Of a DNA stretch of 21,762 bases, positions 1-7,383 are shown one piece after another. A model generated the notes under the pieces. That model was not told the DNA's origin. It did not search any database and worked only from the letters and a program-made list of their open reading frames with translations. How positions within the stretch are numbered: position 1 is the first letter of the stretch; the number at the start of each line of letters is the position of its first letter. The DNA is from Akkermansiaceae bacterium UBA5689 (GTDB lineage: Bacteria; Verrucomicrobiota; Verrucomicrobiia; Verrucomicrobiales; Akkermansiaceae), in assembly GCA_002420305.1 (NCBI GenBank), contig DIHT01000178.1, positions 1 through 21,762 on the forward strand. Reading direction: 5' to 3'. A program made the position numbers and the translations under genes.

Positions 1-809
1 TCTGGAGTTGGTTCCGGAGCAGCCCCGCTTGGGGTATTCAGGCTATCGGGAGCGTCGGGAGCCAAGAGGGGGACGTTAATCTTGGGCGGCGGAGGCTTCG
101 GGCGTGGAATGGTCACTGGTGGAACAATTCCGACAGTCTCGAGGCGGGACTCAACCATTCTCTGGGATAGGAAGCTACCGCTTAGTGATGGGTCTGAGGC
201 TAGCTTAAGGGAGCCTCGGGCTCCTTCAATATCTCCTGATTTTTCCTGGGAAGCGCTAGCTCTCAAAAGAGCGAGTGGGGCAAGATATTTGGCTTCCGAG
301 TTTTGCGCCAGAGAAAGGAGCAGATCATCCGCCCTCTCTTGTTCCCCCTCTTCCCTGAGAAATGAGGCAAGCGTCATTGTAGCTGCTGGTTGAGCTGGGT
401 GAGCCGGAGTCTTCTCGATGAATTGCGCCAAAATCTGCTTGGCGTCTTCGCGCTCGCCCTCGTCCCACAGCGTCCGAGCTAATTGTAGATTAGCTGTTCC
501 TTCAGCCGCCGTCCCCGGAAATTCCGTAATCAAGTTCCTGAAGTCGGTGGGATTTTTGGCGGCAACGAGGGCCTCTCCAGCTTCGGTTTCCCGGATATCC
601 TCCATCCCGGAGATGACGATCATGGTTGCTGCTCCAATGACTAGAAGAGCGAGACCGATGAGTAACTTTGTCTGATGGGCCTCCATGAACCGATCGACGG
701 CAGAGGGCCCTTGGTCGATCTCGCCAAGGGGAATGGCAGGGTCGGATCCCTCCGGCAGCCCTGGGGCGGACGGGGATTCAGTATCTTCTGGCTTTTGTTT
801 GGCGGCCAT
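1..809 (-). CDS. Membrane-anchored tetratricopeptide-repeat protein (YfgM-like), 3' end cut by the window edge
   Basis: The frame is open from an ATG at 809-807 to the window edge, about 269 codons with no stop. Residues 1-45 are hydrophilic and rich in Pro/Glu. Residues about 49-67 form one membrane segment (core LLIGLALLVIGAATMIVISG). Residues about 75-210 read as helical TPR-like repeats, with segments such as NLQLARTLWDEGEREDAKQ and MTLASFLREEGEQERADDL. After about residue 229 there is a Pro-rich linker (IPRPKPPPPK). A short cytoplasmic tail, one helix and a periplasmic TPR domain is the architecture of YfgM/TPR_21 proteins that sit beside the Sec translocon. The fold is seen and the specific role is inferred. 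It is divergent from lpxB, and a hairpin lies directly upstream of its start. Confidence 0.8.
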   Translation of the reverse strand, partial: MAAKQKPEDTESPSAPGLPEGSDPAIPLGEIDQGPSAVDRFMEAHQTKLLIGLALLVIGAATMIVISGMEDIRETEAGEALVAAKNPTDFRNLITEFPGTAAEGTANLQLARTLWDEGEREDAKQILAQFIEKTPAHPAQPAATMTLASFLREEGEQERADDLLLSLAQNSEAKYLAPLALLRASASQEKSGDIEGARGSLKLASDPSLSGSFLSQRMVESRLETVGIVPPVTIPRPKPPPPKINVPLLAPDAPDSLNTPSGAAPEPTP

Positions 810-811
810 GG

Positions 812-851
812 TTCAGCGGAGCCGTGTCCCTATCGCGTGAGCGCCGCTGAA
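812..851. repeat. Inverted repeat in the TPR/lpxB divergent gap
   Basis: TTCAGCGGAGC at 812-822 pairs with GCGCCGCTGAA at 841-851 with one mismatch, leaving an 18-base loop. It begins 3 bases upstream of the minus-strand TPR gene start, so in that transcript it would occupy the ribosome-binding region. It could be an operator or a translation-control hairpin. No function is shown. Confidence 0.5.
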
Positions 852-915
852 TCAAGCCATTGTCGCGGATTTCAGAGTTGTCGGGGATATAGACCGGGTT
901 AGTTTGACCCCAACG

Positions 916-2061
916 ATGGCTCAGATGCTATATTTCGTGGCTGGAGAGCACAGCGGCGACATCCGTGGGGCCGAGTTAATCAGGGCCCTGCAGAGAGCGC
1001 GTCCCGATTGGAGATTCAGCGGGCTGGGAGGTCCCAGAATGAGGGATCTAGCCGGATCCGGTATGAAAGACTGGGTTGAGGATGCCGCGGTTTTGGGCCT
1101 CTGGGAGGTGCTTAAGCGCTACGGGTGGTTCAAAAAGCGCTTTGAGAAAACCAAGCGCGAAATCGAAAAGCTCAGACCGGATGCAGTCGTGTTCGTTGAC
1201 TATCCAGGTTTCAACATGCGGCTGGCCAAAGCTCTCTCCGAGAAAGTTCCCTCGGTGCGACGGATCTACTACATCAGTCCGCAGGTCTGGGCGTGGAATA
1301 AGGGCCGGATCAGGGGCATGGCAACGTGTCTGGACCTTATGCTTTGTTTATTTCCATTCGAGGCGGAGCTCTTCCAGCGCGCTGGACTGCCCGCAGTCTG
1401 CATGGGGCACCCCATGGTGGAGCAGTTGGAAAGGCATCGGATCAGTCAGCCACGGGAAAAGAATCTGGTTGCGCTTTTCCCCGGGAGCCGAGCGAATGAA
1501 ATCTCGCGAATATTTCCACTCATGGTGAAGGTGGTTGCTGAGTTGCAGGAGCGTTTTCCTGATTGGAATTTTGAAACCGCCGCCGCTTCGGGCCCTCTGG
1601 AGAATCAAATGCGTGAGATCGTGGATACTCACGCGCAGAAACCCCTACGCCTTGTGATCAGGCAAGGGGGTAGTCATGAATTGATGCAGCGAGCGTGGTG
1701 TGGTGTGGTGACTAGTGGGACTGCGACTCTTGAGGCATCCTATTACGGGTTGCCTTATTGCCTTGTCTATAAGGTGGCGTGGCCGACCTATCTGCTGGGA
1801 CGAGCCTTAATTGATATTGATTTCCTTGGCCTCGCCAACATTCTCGCTGGACGAGAGATTGTCCATGAGTTCATTCAGCATGAGGCAAACGTGGGAAACG
1901 TTTCTTCTTTCGTGGAAGCAGTGATGACCGATCCCCACCTCTGGGGAGAGATAGAAGCGGACTTGCAGGAAGTGTCCGCAGGACTTGGAAATGGAGCAGC
2001 TGCAGAGGTTGCTGCCGGGGCGGTGGTAGACCTGCTGGAACAATGTAACAATGGCGACTGA
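916..2061 (+). CDS. lpxB: Lipid-A-disaccharide synthase LpxB
   Basis: LpxB joins UDP-2,3-diacylglucosamine to lipid X to make the lipid A disaccharide at the inner face of the cytoplasmic membrane. The N-terminus has the family opening YFVAGEHSGD. The middle carries VDYPGFNMRLAK and the signature ISPQVWAWNKGRI, followed by LFPGSRANEI and the C-terminal glycosyltransferase stretch SGTATLEASYYGLPYCLVYK. Length is 381 residues from the ATG at 916, close to the roughly 380 of E. coli LpxB. A TTG at 904 would add four residues, and an ATG at 925 would give the tightest fit to the family N-terminus; no Shine-Dalgarno motif decides between them. The stop overlaps the next gene by 11 bases, which suggests translational coupling. 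Confidence 0.96.
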   Translation: MAQMLYFVAGEHSGDIRGAELIRALQRARPDWRFSGLGGPRMRDLAGSGMKDWVEDAAVLGLWEVLKRYGWFKKRFEKTKREIEKLRPDAVVFVDYPGFNMRLAKALSEKVPSVRRIYYISPQVWAWNKGRIRGMATCLDLMLCLFPFEAELFQRAGLPAVCMGHPMVEQLERHRISQPREKNLVALFPGSRANEISRIFPLMVKVVAELQERFPDWNFETAAASGPLENQMREIVDTHAQKPLRLVIRQGGSHELMQRAWCGVVTSGTATLEASYYGLPYCLVYKVAWPTYLLGRALIDIDFLGLANILAGREIVHEFIQHEANVGNVSSFVEAVMTDPHLWGEIEADLQEVSAGLGNGAAAEVAAGAVVDLLEQCNNGD

Positions 2062-2779
2062 ATACGGTGACGGGCTCCCCGCAGAGCCAGCAAGGCCCAA
2101 TCCTGTCTGGAAGGTTGCAATGGTCGGGGTTCCGGCGTTTCTCCTGCTTTCAACCGGGGTTGCGCTGTGGATCTGGTGGAAAAAATCTCAGGATGATTCG
2201 GTTGATCCGCGGCTTGCGCTGGCCTCTGTTGCGGCGGAGGTCGAGGAGTTGGAGGACAGCGTCTACAAACTCTCCAAGGTCCTAGGGTCTCGGGGCTGGG
2301 AGTCCCGGGAAGCACGCAGGAATATGAGACGGGCGCTGGCCCTAATCGAGGGAACTCTGAGCCCTCAGAATTACGGATTTTCGGTCAAACAGGGTGAGGC
2401 CCTTTCCTATGAAGGGGATCAGTGGCCTACGGTGTGGGTTGACCTCGTGGGCGGGAAAGCCCCATCGCGCGTGGTACTGGCTTGCGTTCCCTATGACGGG
2501 GAAGATGCGGCCATTGCTGTGGTTCTTGCGGTTGCTCGGGATTTGCGTGATGAGAATTTTGGTCCAACAATTCGCTTCGTGTTTTACCCCTCGGAGCTCT
2601 ACCAGAGGCAAGGTGAGGGAAAGTCGGTGGTTGAGGTTCTCCGCGATGGGGAAAGTCATCTGGCGACTCTGGTCCCGGACGCCCTTGGGGAGAGCAATGC
2701 TCCGTGGAATGGAGCGAGGCTTAAGCCAGTGGCTGATGCCTTTGCGGATCTGGTGCGCAAAAGCGCCGAGGACCAATGA
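2051..2779 (+). CDS. Single-pass membrane protein with a degenerate M28-peptidase-like domain
   Basis: This 242-residue protein starts inside the end of lpxB. Residues about 21-43 form a membrane helix (VAMVGVPAFLLLSTGVALWI), with a short Pro-rich N-terminal tail. Residues about 80-190 follow the M28 aminopeptidase layout: a helix (RGWESREARRNMRRALALIE), a strand region, then RVVLACVPYDGEDAAIAVVL and PTIRFVFYPSELYQRQGEG. Active M28 enzymes have an H-x-D, a D-N and an E-E in these places to bind two zincs. Here they read PYDGEDA and PSE, so the metal ligands are missing. The resemblance is recognised by eye. An inactive scaffold anchored at the membrane is the likely reading, with unknown partner. 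Coupling to lpxB hints at envelope work. Confidence 0.72.
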   Translation: MATEYGDGLPAEPARPNPVWKVAMVGVPAFLLLSTGVALWIWWKKSQDDSVDPRLALASVAAEVEELEDSVYKLSKVLGSRGWESREARRNMRRALALIEGTLSPQNYGFSVKQGEALSYEGDQWPTVWVDLVGGKAPSRVVLACVPYDGEDAAIAVVLAVARDLRDENFGPTIRFVFYPSELYQRQGEGKSVVEVLRDGESHLATLVPDALGESNAPWNGARLKPVADAFADLVRKSAEDQ

Positions 2780-2857
2780 AGTCGGGGAATCCAGCTGAAA
2801 ATTGCCTTGATGCGGAGAGAGTCCCCGCGTATTCCTCCCGGCCCGAGGATTGATTAA

Positions 2858-2930
2858 GGGGCATTAGCTCAGTTGGTAGAGCGCTTCAATGGCATTGAAG
2901 AGGTCATCGGTTCGACTCCGTTATGCTCCA
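2858..2930 (+). tRNA. tRNA-Ala(GGC)
   Basis: A full cloverleaf is visible. The acceptor stem is GGGGCAT (2858-2864) with ATGCTCC (2923-2929), and it contains the G3:U70 pair that is the alanine identity element. The D stem is GCTC/GAGC, and the anticodon stem CTTCA/TGAAG (2884-2888, 2896-2900) encloses the loop ATGGCAT with anticodon GGC at 2891-2893. The T arm has GGTTCGACTCC with one T:T mismatch (2907/2921). The discriminator is A2930. CCA is not encoded. Confidence 0.97.
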
Positions 2931-2943
2931 GTCCTCACCCGGT

Positions 2944-3061
2944 TCAGGGAGTTTCGCTTTCAAAAATCTACTCCCTGACTGAGCCAGCACAGTCAGCCTT
3001 GGGCGATTTTTCCTCAGTATTGATTTTCCTAAGGGCGCACATTTAAACACTACTCCCTAAC
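2944..3061 (+). repeat. Hairpin after the tRNA plus a third copy of its arm before rsfS
   Basis: TCAGGGAGT (arm 2944-2952) pairs perfectly over 9 bp with ACTCCCTGA (2970-2978), loop 17 bases. There is no T-run after it, so it is not a canonical intrinsic terminator; it could be a tRNA 3' processing or pausing structure. The right arm recurs as CTACTCCCTAAC at 3050-3061, 10 bases before the rsfS start, against CTACTCCCTGAC at 2968-2979. The left arm could therefore pair with either copy. Confidence 0.5.
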
Positions 3062-3071
3062 CTGAACAATA

Positions 3072-3425
3072 ATGGCTGCTGAGGGACAAAATCTTGCCGT
3101 CGCATGTGCAAAGGCCGCTGAGGAAATTCTCGCGGAGGAAATTAAGGTTTTGGATCTGAGAGGAGTTTCCTCGCTAACGGATTTCATGGTTATTTGCTCA
3201 GGAAGCTCAATGCCGCATCTCAAGGCGATCCTGCGGGAAGTGGAAGTCAAGGTTCACGGGTGGACCGAGGCTAAGCCGCTTTACACGGAAGGTCGGGTGG
3301 ATAGTCGCTGGGTGGTCCTTGATTACGTTGATGTCATGGTGCATGTCATGCACCACGAGATGCGGGAGCTTTACGCACTCGAAGATCTGTGGGGTGATGC
3401 TGCATCCGTTCAGTGGGAAAGTTAA
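3072..3425 (+). CDS. rsfS: Ribosomal silencing factor RsfS
   Basis: RsfS binds ribosomal protein L14 (uL14) on the 50S subunit and blocks joining of the 30S subunit when nutrients run low. The 117-residue protein has the family core: KVLDLRGVSSLTDFMVICSGSS near residues 25-46, HLKAILREVE, and the C-terminal DSRWVVLDYVDVMVHVMHHE with RELYALEDLWGDA. It is slightly longer than the E. coli protein of about 105 residues. The ATG at 3072 follows the CTACTCCCTAAC repeat without a clear Shine-Dalgarno motif. The tRNA lies upstream and cinA follows after 80 bases on the same strand. Confidence 0.95.
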   Translation: MAAEGQNLAVACAKAAEEILAEEIKVLDLRGVSSLTDFMVICSGSSMPHLKAILREVEVKVHGWTEAKPLYTEGRVDSRWVVLDYVDVMVHVMHHEMRELYALEDLWGDAASVQWES

Positions 3426-3480
3426 TTCTGTGGAGAGAACTGAGATTACGGCTTCGTAGAGATTTAAATTTGAAAACTTG

Positions 3481-3496
3481 AATCCCCGAGGGGATT
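3481..3496 (+). promoter_or_regulatory. Short perfect hairpin covering the cinA ribosome-binding region
   Basis: AATCCCC (3481-3487) and GGGGATT (3490-3496) are exact inverted repeats separated by two bases. The GGGG that could serve as a Shine-Dalgarno sequence for the GTG at 3506 is in the right arm, so folding would hide it. A translational control role is inferred only. Confidence 0.4.
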
Positions 3497-3505
3497 GTCC
3501 CTTTC

Positions 3506-4738
3506 GTGCAGATCGAATTGCTCACTACCGGAACGGAGCTGCTCCTTGGAACAACGCAGAACACCCATGGAGCATGGATTGGCCAGCGGCTCCTCCGAGT
3601 AGGGCTCAGGGTTTCGAGGCAGATTACAGTGCCGGATGGTGAAGCCGTGGGTCGGGCCATGCGCATAGGGCTTGAGGGCGGAGAAGCGCTCATCGTGACG
3701 GGAGGGCTGGGCCCGACCAGTGACGATCTGACCCGCGAGGCGCTTGCGGAGGTGCTCGGACTGGAGATGATCGAAGATGAGGCAGCTATGCGTGCTATTG
3801 AGGAGTTTTTTGCGAGGCGTCAGCGTGTGATGGCAGAGGCGAATCGCAAGCAGGCGCAGGCGCCTGTGGGAGCAGATATTCTGGTTAACCCTAATGGCAC
3901 GGCTCCGGGCCTTTACCTGCCTCCGAGGCTGAGTGGATCATTCAATTGTGCGGTGTTTCTTTTGCCTGGGCCACCCAGAGAACTTTATCCGATGTTTGAG
4001 GCAGAGGTCGTTCCCCGATTACAGGCGTTGAGCGGGATTGAGAAGGTGCCGGAGTTTCTGGAGCTCAAGTTCGCTGGTATTGGAGAGAGTGATTTTCACG
4101 AGGGTATCGATGACGTGCTGGAAGCAATCCCGGGTCTTGAGCATGGATATTGTGCGAGACCGGGAGAGGTTGATCTGCGGTTAATGGGATCTGCCGCTTC
4201 TATCCGGGAGGCTGGGGAGATTGTCCGGGCTACCTTTGGGGACGAGCTTGTCAGCGACGATGGAGCAAACCTTGAGGACGTGGTGGTAGACCTCCTCGCA
4301 AAGCGGGGCAGGACACTTGCGATCGCGGAAAGTTGCACCGGAGGCCTCATCGCATCGCGAATCACCGATGTAGCAGGCTCCTCGGAAGTGTTCCGGTATG
4401 GATTCGTGACCTATGCCAATGAAGCCAAGCAGGAGCTTGTGGGAGTGAGTCAGGATGCCCTGCGGAGCCATGGTGCAGTCAGTGATCCGGTGGCGCGGCA
4501 AATGGCAGAGGGCGCCCTCAAGGCAGGTGAAGCGGATATCGCAGTAGCGGTTACGGGGATCGCGGGGCCTGCCGGTGGGAGTGAGGAAAAGCCTGTTGGG
4601 ACTGTGTTTCTCGGACTTGCTGAAAGAGGGAGAGAGACCCAAGTCTACCAGCAGTTTCATCCCTGGGCTCGCGCTGCATTTAAGCGTCAGGTCAGCCAGT
4701 CTGCCCTCAATCTTGTTCGCCTGACTCTTGGCAGGTAG
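3506..4738 (+). CDS. cinA: CinA: nucleotide pyrophosphatase / nicotinamide-nucleotide amidase
   Basis: This two-domain protein of 410 residues has an N-terminal MoaB/MogA-like CinA domain (about residues 1-170, IELLTTGTELLLGTTQNTH, VTGGLGPTSDDLTREALAE, FLLPGPPRELYPMFEAEV). The C-terminal PncC domain (about 255-405) hydrolyses NMN to nicotinate mononucleotide and ammonia. The PncC catalytic serine lies in AESCTGGLIASR (Ser276), followed by YGFVTYANEAKQELVGV, GAVSDPVARQMAEGA and VTGIAGPAGGSEEKPVGTV. It probably recycles pyridine nucleotides in the cytoplasm; the competence-linked name comes from streptococci. The start is a GTG behind a hairpin. Its stop lies one base from the convergent folA stop. 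Confidence 0.95.
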   Translation: MQIELLTTGTELLLGTTQNTHGAWIGQRLLRVGLRVSRQITVPDGEAVGRAMRIGLEGGEALIVTGGLGPTSDDLTREALAEVLGLEMIEDEAAMRAIEEFFARRQRVMAEANRKQAQAPVGADILVNPNGTAPGLYLPPRLSGSFNCAVFLLPGPPRELYPMFEAEVVPRLQALSGIEKVPEFLELKFAGIGESDFHEGIDDVLEAIPGLEHGYCARPGEVDLRLMGSAASIREAGEIVRATFGDELVSDDGANLEDVVVDLLAKRGRTLAIAESCTGGLIASRITDVAGSSEVFRYGFVTYANEAKQELVGVSQDALRSHGAVSDPVARQMAEGALKAGEADIAVAVTGIAGPAGGSEEKPVGTVFLGLAERGRETQVYQQFHPWARAAFKRQVSQSALNLVRLTLGR

Positions 4739-4739
4739 T

Positions 4740-5204
4740 CTAAGGCCGGGAATAGAGGCGAACTTCAAATTCCGGGTGTCCCTCTACCAGAGTGAATCCA
4801 CCAAAGAAATTTTCAAATTCGGGGAAGGTTGTGTCGCCTTCGTATGACTGGTAGATCCATGACACGAACAGTTCATCCAGATCCTCGAGAAAAAGGGAGT
4901 AGATTTCTGCCCCTCCCATGATGAACACACGCTGGTTTTGGAGTTCAAGTTCAGCAAGTTCTTCCTTGGAGTGAATTGTCTCCACGCCCTCTGCAGACCA
5001 TGATGAGTCGCGGGTGATGACAATGTTCTGCCTGTTCGGAAGCGGCCTGCCTATAGATTCGAAAGTCTTACGACCCATTACCACGGGATGACCACTTGTG
5101 GTTCTCTTGAAAAACTTGAGATCCTCGGGGAAGTGCCATGGAAGGCTATTGTCACGCCCGATAATCCGTTCGGGAGTCATGGCCACAATGGCAGCAAGAG
5201 TCAT
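4740..5204 (-). CDS. folA: Dihydrofolate reductase
   Basis: This enzyme reduces dihydrofolate to tetrahydrofolate with NADPH. The 154-residue length is typical of bacterial DHFR. The N-terminus shows IVAMTPERIIGRDNSLPWHF, and the catalytic acid is Asp28 in LPWHFPEDLKFFKR. NADPH and substrate motifs follow: PVVMGRKTFESIGRPLPNRQ, IVITRD and RVFIMGGAEIYSLFL. The start overlaps the thyA stop by four bases (ATGA), so the two are co-translated, and DHFR regenerates the cofactor that ThyA oxidises. Confidence 0.97.
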   Translation of the reverse strand: MTLAAIVAMTPERIIGRDNSLPWHFPEDLKFFKRTTSGHPVVMGRKTFESIGRPLPNRQNIVITRDSSWSAEGVETIHSKEELAELELQNQRVFIMGGAEIYSLFLEDLDELFVSWIYQSYEGDTTFPEFENFFGGFTLVEGHPEFEVRLYSRP

Positions 5205-6010
5205 ACCGAAACCTCCGCCTTGATGTGAGGGTGCGGATCATAGTTTTCGAGGGTGAAATCCTCGAAGCGGAAGTTGTCGATGTCTCTCACCTCCGGGTTG
5301 ATTCGCATGGTTGGGAGTTGTCGAGGCACCCGTGTCAGTTGCAGCTGAGCCTGCTCGATGTGATTGGAGTAGAGATGCATGTCTCCGAAGGAGTGAACGA
5401 AGTCACGAGGTTCATAATCGAGAACCTGCGCAATCATCATCGTAAAAAGGGAGTAGCTGGCAATGTTGAAAGGAACGCCAAGAAAGAGGTCTGCGCTTCG
5501 CTGGTAGAGCTGGCACGAGAGGCCGGGGCGCCCCCCCTTGGCCTCATGAACATAGAATTGGAAGAGGAGATGACAGGGCGGAAGGGCCATCTGGTCAACT
5601 TTCCCGACATTCCATGCTGAAACAATATGGCGACGTGAATCGGGTTTGTTTCTGAGATCGTTGATCAGCCTTGCGATCTGGTCGATCGGTTCTCCGTCTT
5701 CGCGTGACCAGGATCTCCATTGCTGGCCGTAGACGGGTCCAAGATCTCCGTTTTCGTCAGCCCAGTCGTCCCAGATTCGGACCTTGTGTTCCTGCAGATA
5801 GCGGATGTTGGTATCTCCCATCAAAAACCAGAGGAGTTCATGGATGATGGAGCGTAAATGGAGTTTCTTTGTCGTCAGACAGGGAAATCCCTCACGAAGG
5901 TCGTAGCGCACCTGACGGCCAAAGACCGAACGGGTTCCGGTGCCTGTCCGATCGGCGCGTTCCTCGCCGTTTTCCAGTACATCGCGAAGGAGATCCAAGT
6001 ATTGGCGCAC
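5201..6010 (-). CDS. thyA: Thymidylate synthase (ThyA type)
   Basis: ThyA methylates dUMP to dTMP using methylene-tetrahydrofolate and releases dihydrofolate. The 269-residue sequence is very close to the E. coli enzyme: DRTGTGTRSVFG, GFPCLTTKKLHLRSIIHELL, ADENGDLGPVYGQQW, PDSRRHIVSAWNVG. The nucleophile is Cys146 in ALPPCHLLFQFYV, followed by SCQLYQRSADLFLGVPFNIA and HLYSNH. A small insertion (EAKGGRPG) sits just after the catalytic region. The start is a GTG at 6010-6008, with no Shine-Dalgarno motif; a perfect 15-bp palindrome begins 4 bases upstream. It is coupled to folA. Confidence 0.98.
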   Translation of the reverse strand: MRQYLDLLRDVLENGEERADRTGTGTRSVFGRQVRYDLREGFPCLTTKKLHLRSIIHELLWFLMGDTNIRYLQEHKVRIWDDWADENGDLGPVYGQQWRSWSREDGEPIDQIARLINDLRNKPDSRRHIVSAWNVGKVDQMALPPCHLLFQFYVHEAKGGRPGLSCQLYQRSADLFLGVPFNIASYSLFTMMIAQVLDYEPRDFVHSFGDMHLYSNHIEQAQLQLTRVPRQLPTMRINPEVRDIDNFRFEDFTLENYDPHPHIKAEVSV

Positions 6011-6013
6011 GAC

Positions 6014-6028
6014 GTGATTTTAAATCAC
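6014..6028. promoter_or_regulatory. Perfect 15-bp palindrome at the thyA start
   Basis: GTGATTT-T-AAATCAC is symmetric around 6021. It begins 4 bases upstream of the thyA GTG, where an operator or a hairpin over the ribosome-binding site would act. No known regulator is assigned. Confidence 0.5.
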
Positions 6029-6116
6029 TTATGAATCGAATGACGCTAAAAAAATGCAGTTAAGAGCAACTTTGCCGGTCTGAAAGAACCGTTGGCCACC
6101 GCGCAGCCTGCTGAAA

Positions 6117-6524
6117 TCAGGATTCCTCTCCGCCGGGCTTTCTACGTAGTTCCTTTTTCTGGCCATGCTGCCGCTTGAGCCCAACCTCCCGTTGCCTCTG
6201 TCGGCGGGACTTTCGCCTTTTCTGTCGGCGAATTTTTTCGATTTGCTGCTGCCGCTTGGAGCGCCGTCCCTTTTCGATTTCCTCGATGCGATCACAGATT
6301 TCCCGACGGGCAAGGAAACGGTTCATCTCGCGGGAGCGCTGGGCTTGGCACTTTATTTCGATCCCGCTCGGCTGGTGTTGAAGGTAGACGCAGGAGCTGG
6401 TTTTGTTGATTTTCTGTCCCCCGTGACCTGTGCCTCTGATAAATCGCTCGATAAGGTCATCCTCCAGAATCCCTAGGCTGACCATTCTTCGCTTCAGGGC
6501 TTCCCGTTTGACCTGACCAATCAT
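6117..6524 (-). CDS. Codon-independent release-factor-like protein (GGQ domain, ArfB/mtRF-R type)
   Basis: The 135-residue protein carries only the peptidyl-tRNA hydrolase domain of class I release factors. GHGGQKINKT (GGQ at residues 35-37) is the catalytic loop, followed by CVYLQHQPSGIEIKCQ and the RSREMNRFLARR motif of RF domain 3. There is no codon-recognition domain. Residues about 85-130 form a very basic Arg/Lys/Gln tail, which in ArfB-like proteins reaches into an empty mRNA channel. It probably rescues stalled ribosomes or 50S-bound peptidyl-tRNA. The ATG at 6524 lies 8 bases past the panB stop and fits homologues. An ATG at 6557 inside panB would add 11 residues. Confidence 0.85.
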   Translation of the reverse strand: MIGQVKREALKRRMVSLGILEDDLIERFIRGTGHGGQKINKTSSCVYLQHQPSGIEIKCQAQRSREMNRFLARREICDRIEEIEKGRRSKRQQQIEKIRRQKRRKSRRQRQREVGLKRQHGQKKELRRKPGGEES

Positions 6525-6532
6525 GCACTCGC

Positions 6533-7312
6533 CTAAGATGGCTTGGAGTTCTGGCACGCTGCGACGTAGGCGGCAACAGATTTCGTGATCTCACCCGCAA
6601 CATCCGCACGGCTTGTGGCAAAGGGAGGAACAAACCAAGGGTATGATCCGATGACGTCAGAGGTCACAGCAATTTCTCCATCACAGTTCCCTGTTCCGCA
6701 ACCGATTCCGATAGTCGGAACAGTGACCTGTTTCGTAATTTGCCGGGCTGATTGCTCAACGACGCTCTCAAGGACGATAGCAAAGCACCCGGCGTCCTCC
6801 AGAGCCGACGCTCCCTCGATGAGAATCGAGAGTTCTTCGGCGGACCTGCCTTTCCTCAGGTAGCCGCCTTCCTCCCGGACGCTCTGTGGCAGCATGCCCA
6901 CGTGACCGATGACCGGAATTCCTTCCTCCATCAGAGCCCTGACTTTACCTGCCTGTTCCACGCCGCCCTCAAGTTTGACAGCCTCGGCCCCGGCCTCAAT
7001 CAGGAGGCGGGCATTTTTGACGGCAGCGTAATCATTGTCATAGGAATGAATGGGCAGATCGCCAACGAGTAGAGCTTTCTGGCAACCCCTTGCCGCGGCC
7101 GCGATGTGATGGATCATGTGCTCAATAGTGACGTGAGTCGTATCGGGAAAGCCCAGGACGACCATGCCCAGAGAGTCTCCCACAAGAATCAGGTCCACTC
7201 CTGATTCATCCAGCAAGCGGGCGGTGGGATAGTCCCAGGCAGTCAGGGCCGCGATGGGTGGACCTTCGGTCTTTCGCGCCCGCAGCGCGGCACACTTATC
7301 TGTGACATGCAC
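6533..7312 (-). CDS. panB: 3-methyl-2-oxobutanoate hydroxymethyltransferase
   Basis: PanB transfers a hydroxymethyl group from methylene-tetrahydrofolate to alpha-ketoisovalerate to make ketopantoate, the first step toward pantothenate and CoA. The 259-residue TIM barrel has LTAWDYPTARLLDESGVD, VGDSLGMVVLGF with metal ligand Asp46, LLVGDLPIHSY with Asp85, KLEGG, PVIGHVGMLPQSV and the catalytic Glu182 in IVLESVVE. The start is a GTG at 7312-7310. It lies within a minus-strand run of folate-linked genes, and panC is not in the window. The RF-like gene follows closely. Confidence 0.96.
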   Translation of the reverse strand: MHVTDKCAALRARKTEGPPIAALTAWDYPTARLLDESGVDLILVGDSLGMVVLGFPDTTHVTIEHMIHHIAAAARGCQKALLVGDLPIHSYDNDYAAVKNARLLIEAGAEAVKLEGGVEQAGKVRALMEEGIPVIGHVGMLPQSVREEGGYLRKGRSAEELSILIEGASALEDAGCFAIVLESVVEQSARQITKQVTVPTIGIGCGTGNCDGEIAVTSDVIGSYPWFVPPFATSRADVAGEITKSVAAYVAACQNSKPS

Positions 7313-7383
7313 ACTTCTGTCATAGCACTGTCCCTCCGGGATGCTAGTCCCTGTGAGAAAAAGATTTCAAGATTTCCGGTCCG

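Noticed and set aside
82..902. Three plus-strand reading frames left of lpxB
   Set aside because: They lie opposite or beside a better-supported minus-strand TPR protein with a membrane helix and show no recognisable protein features.
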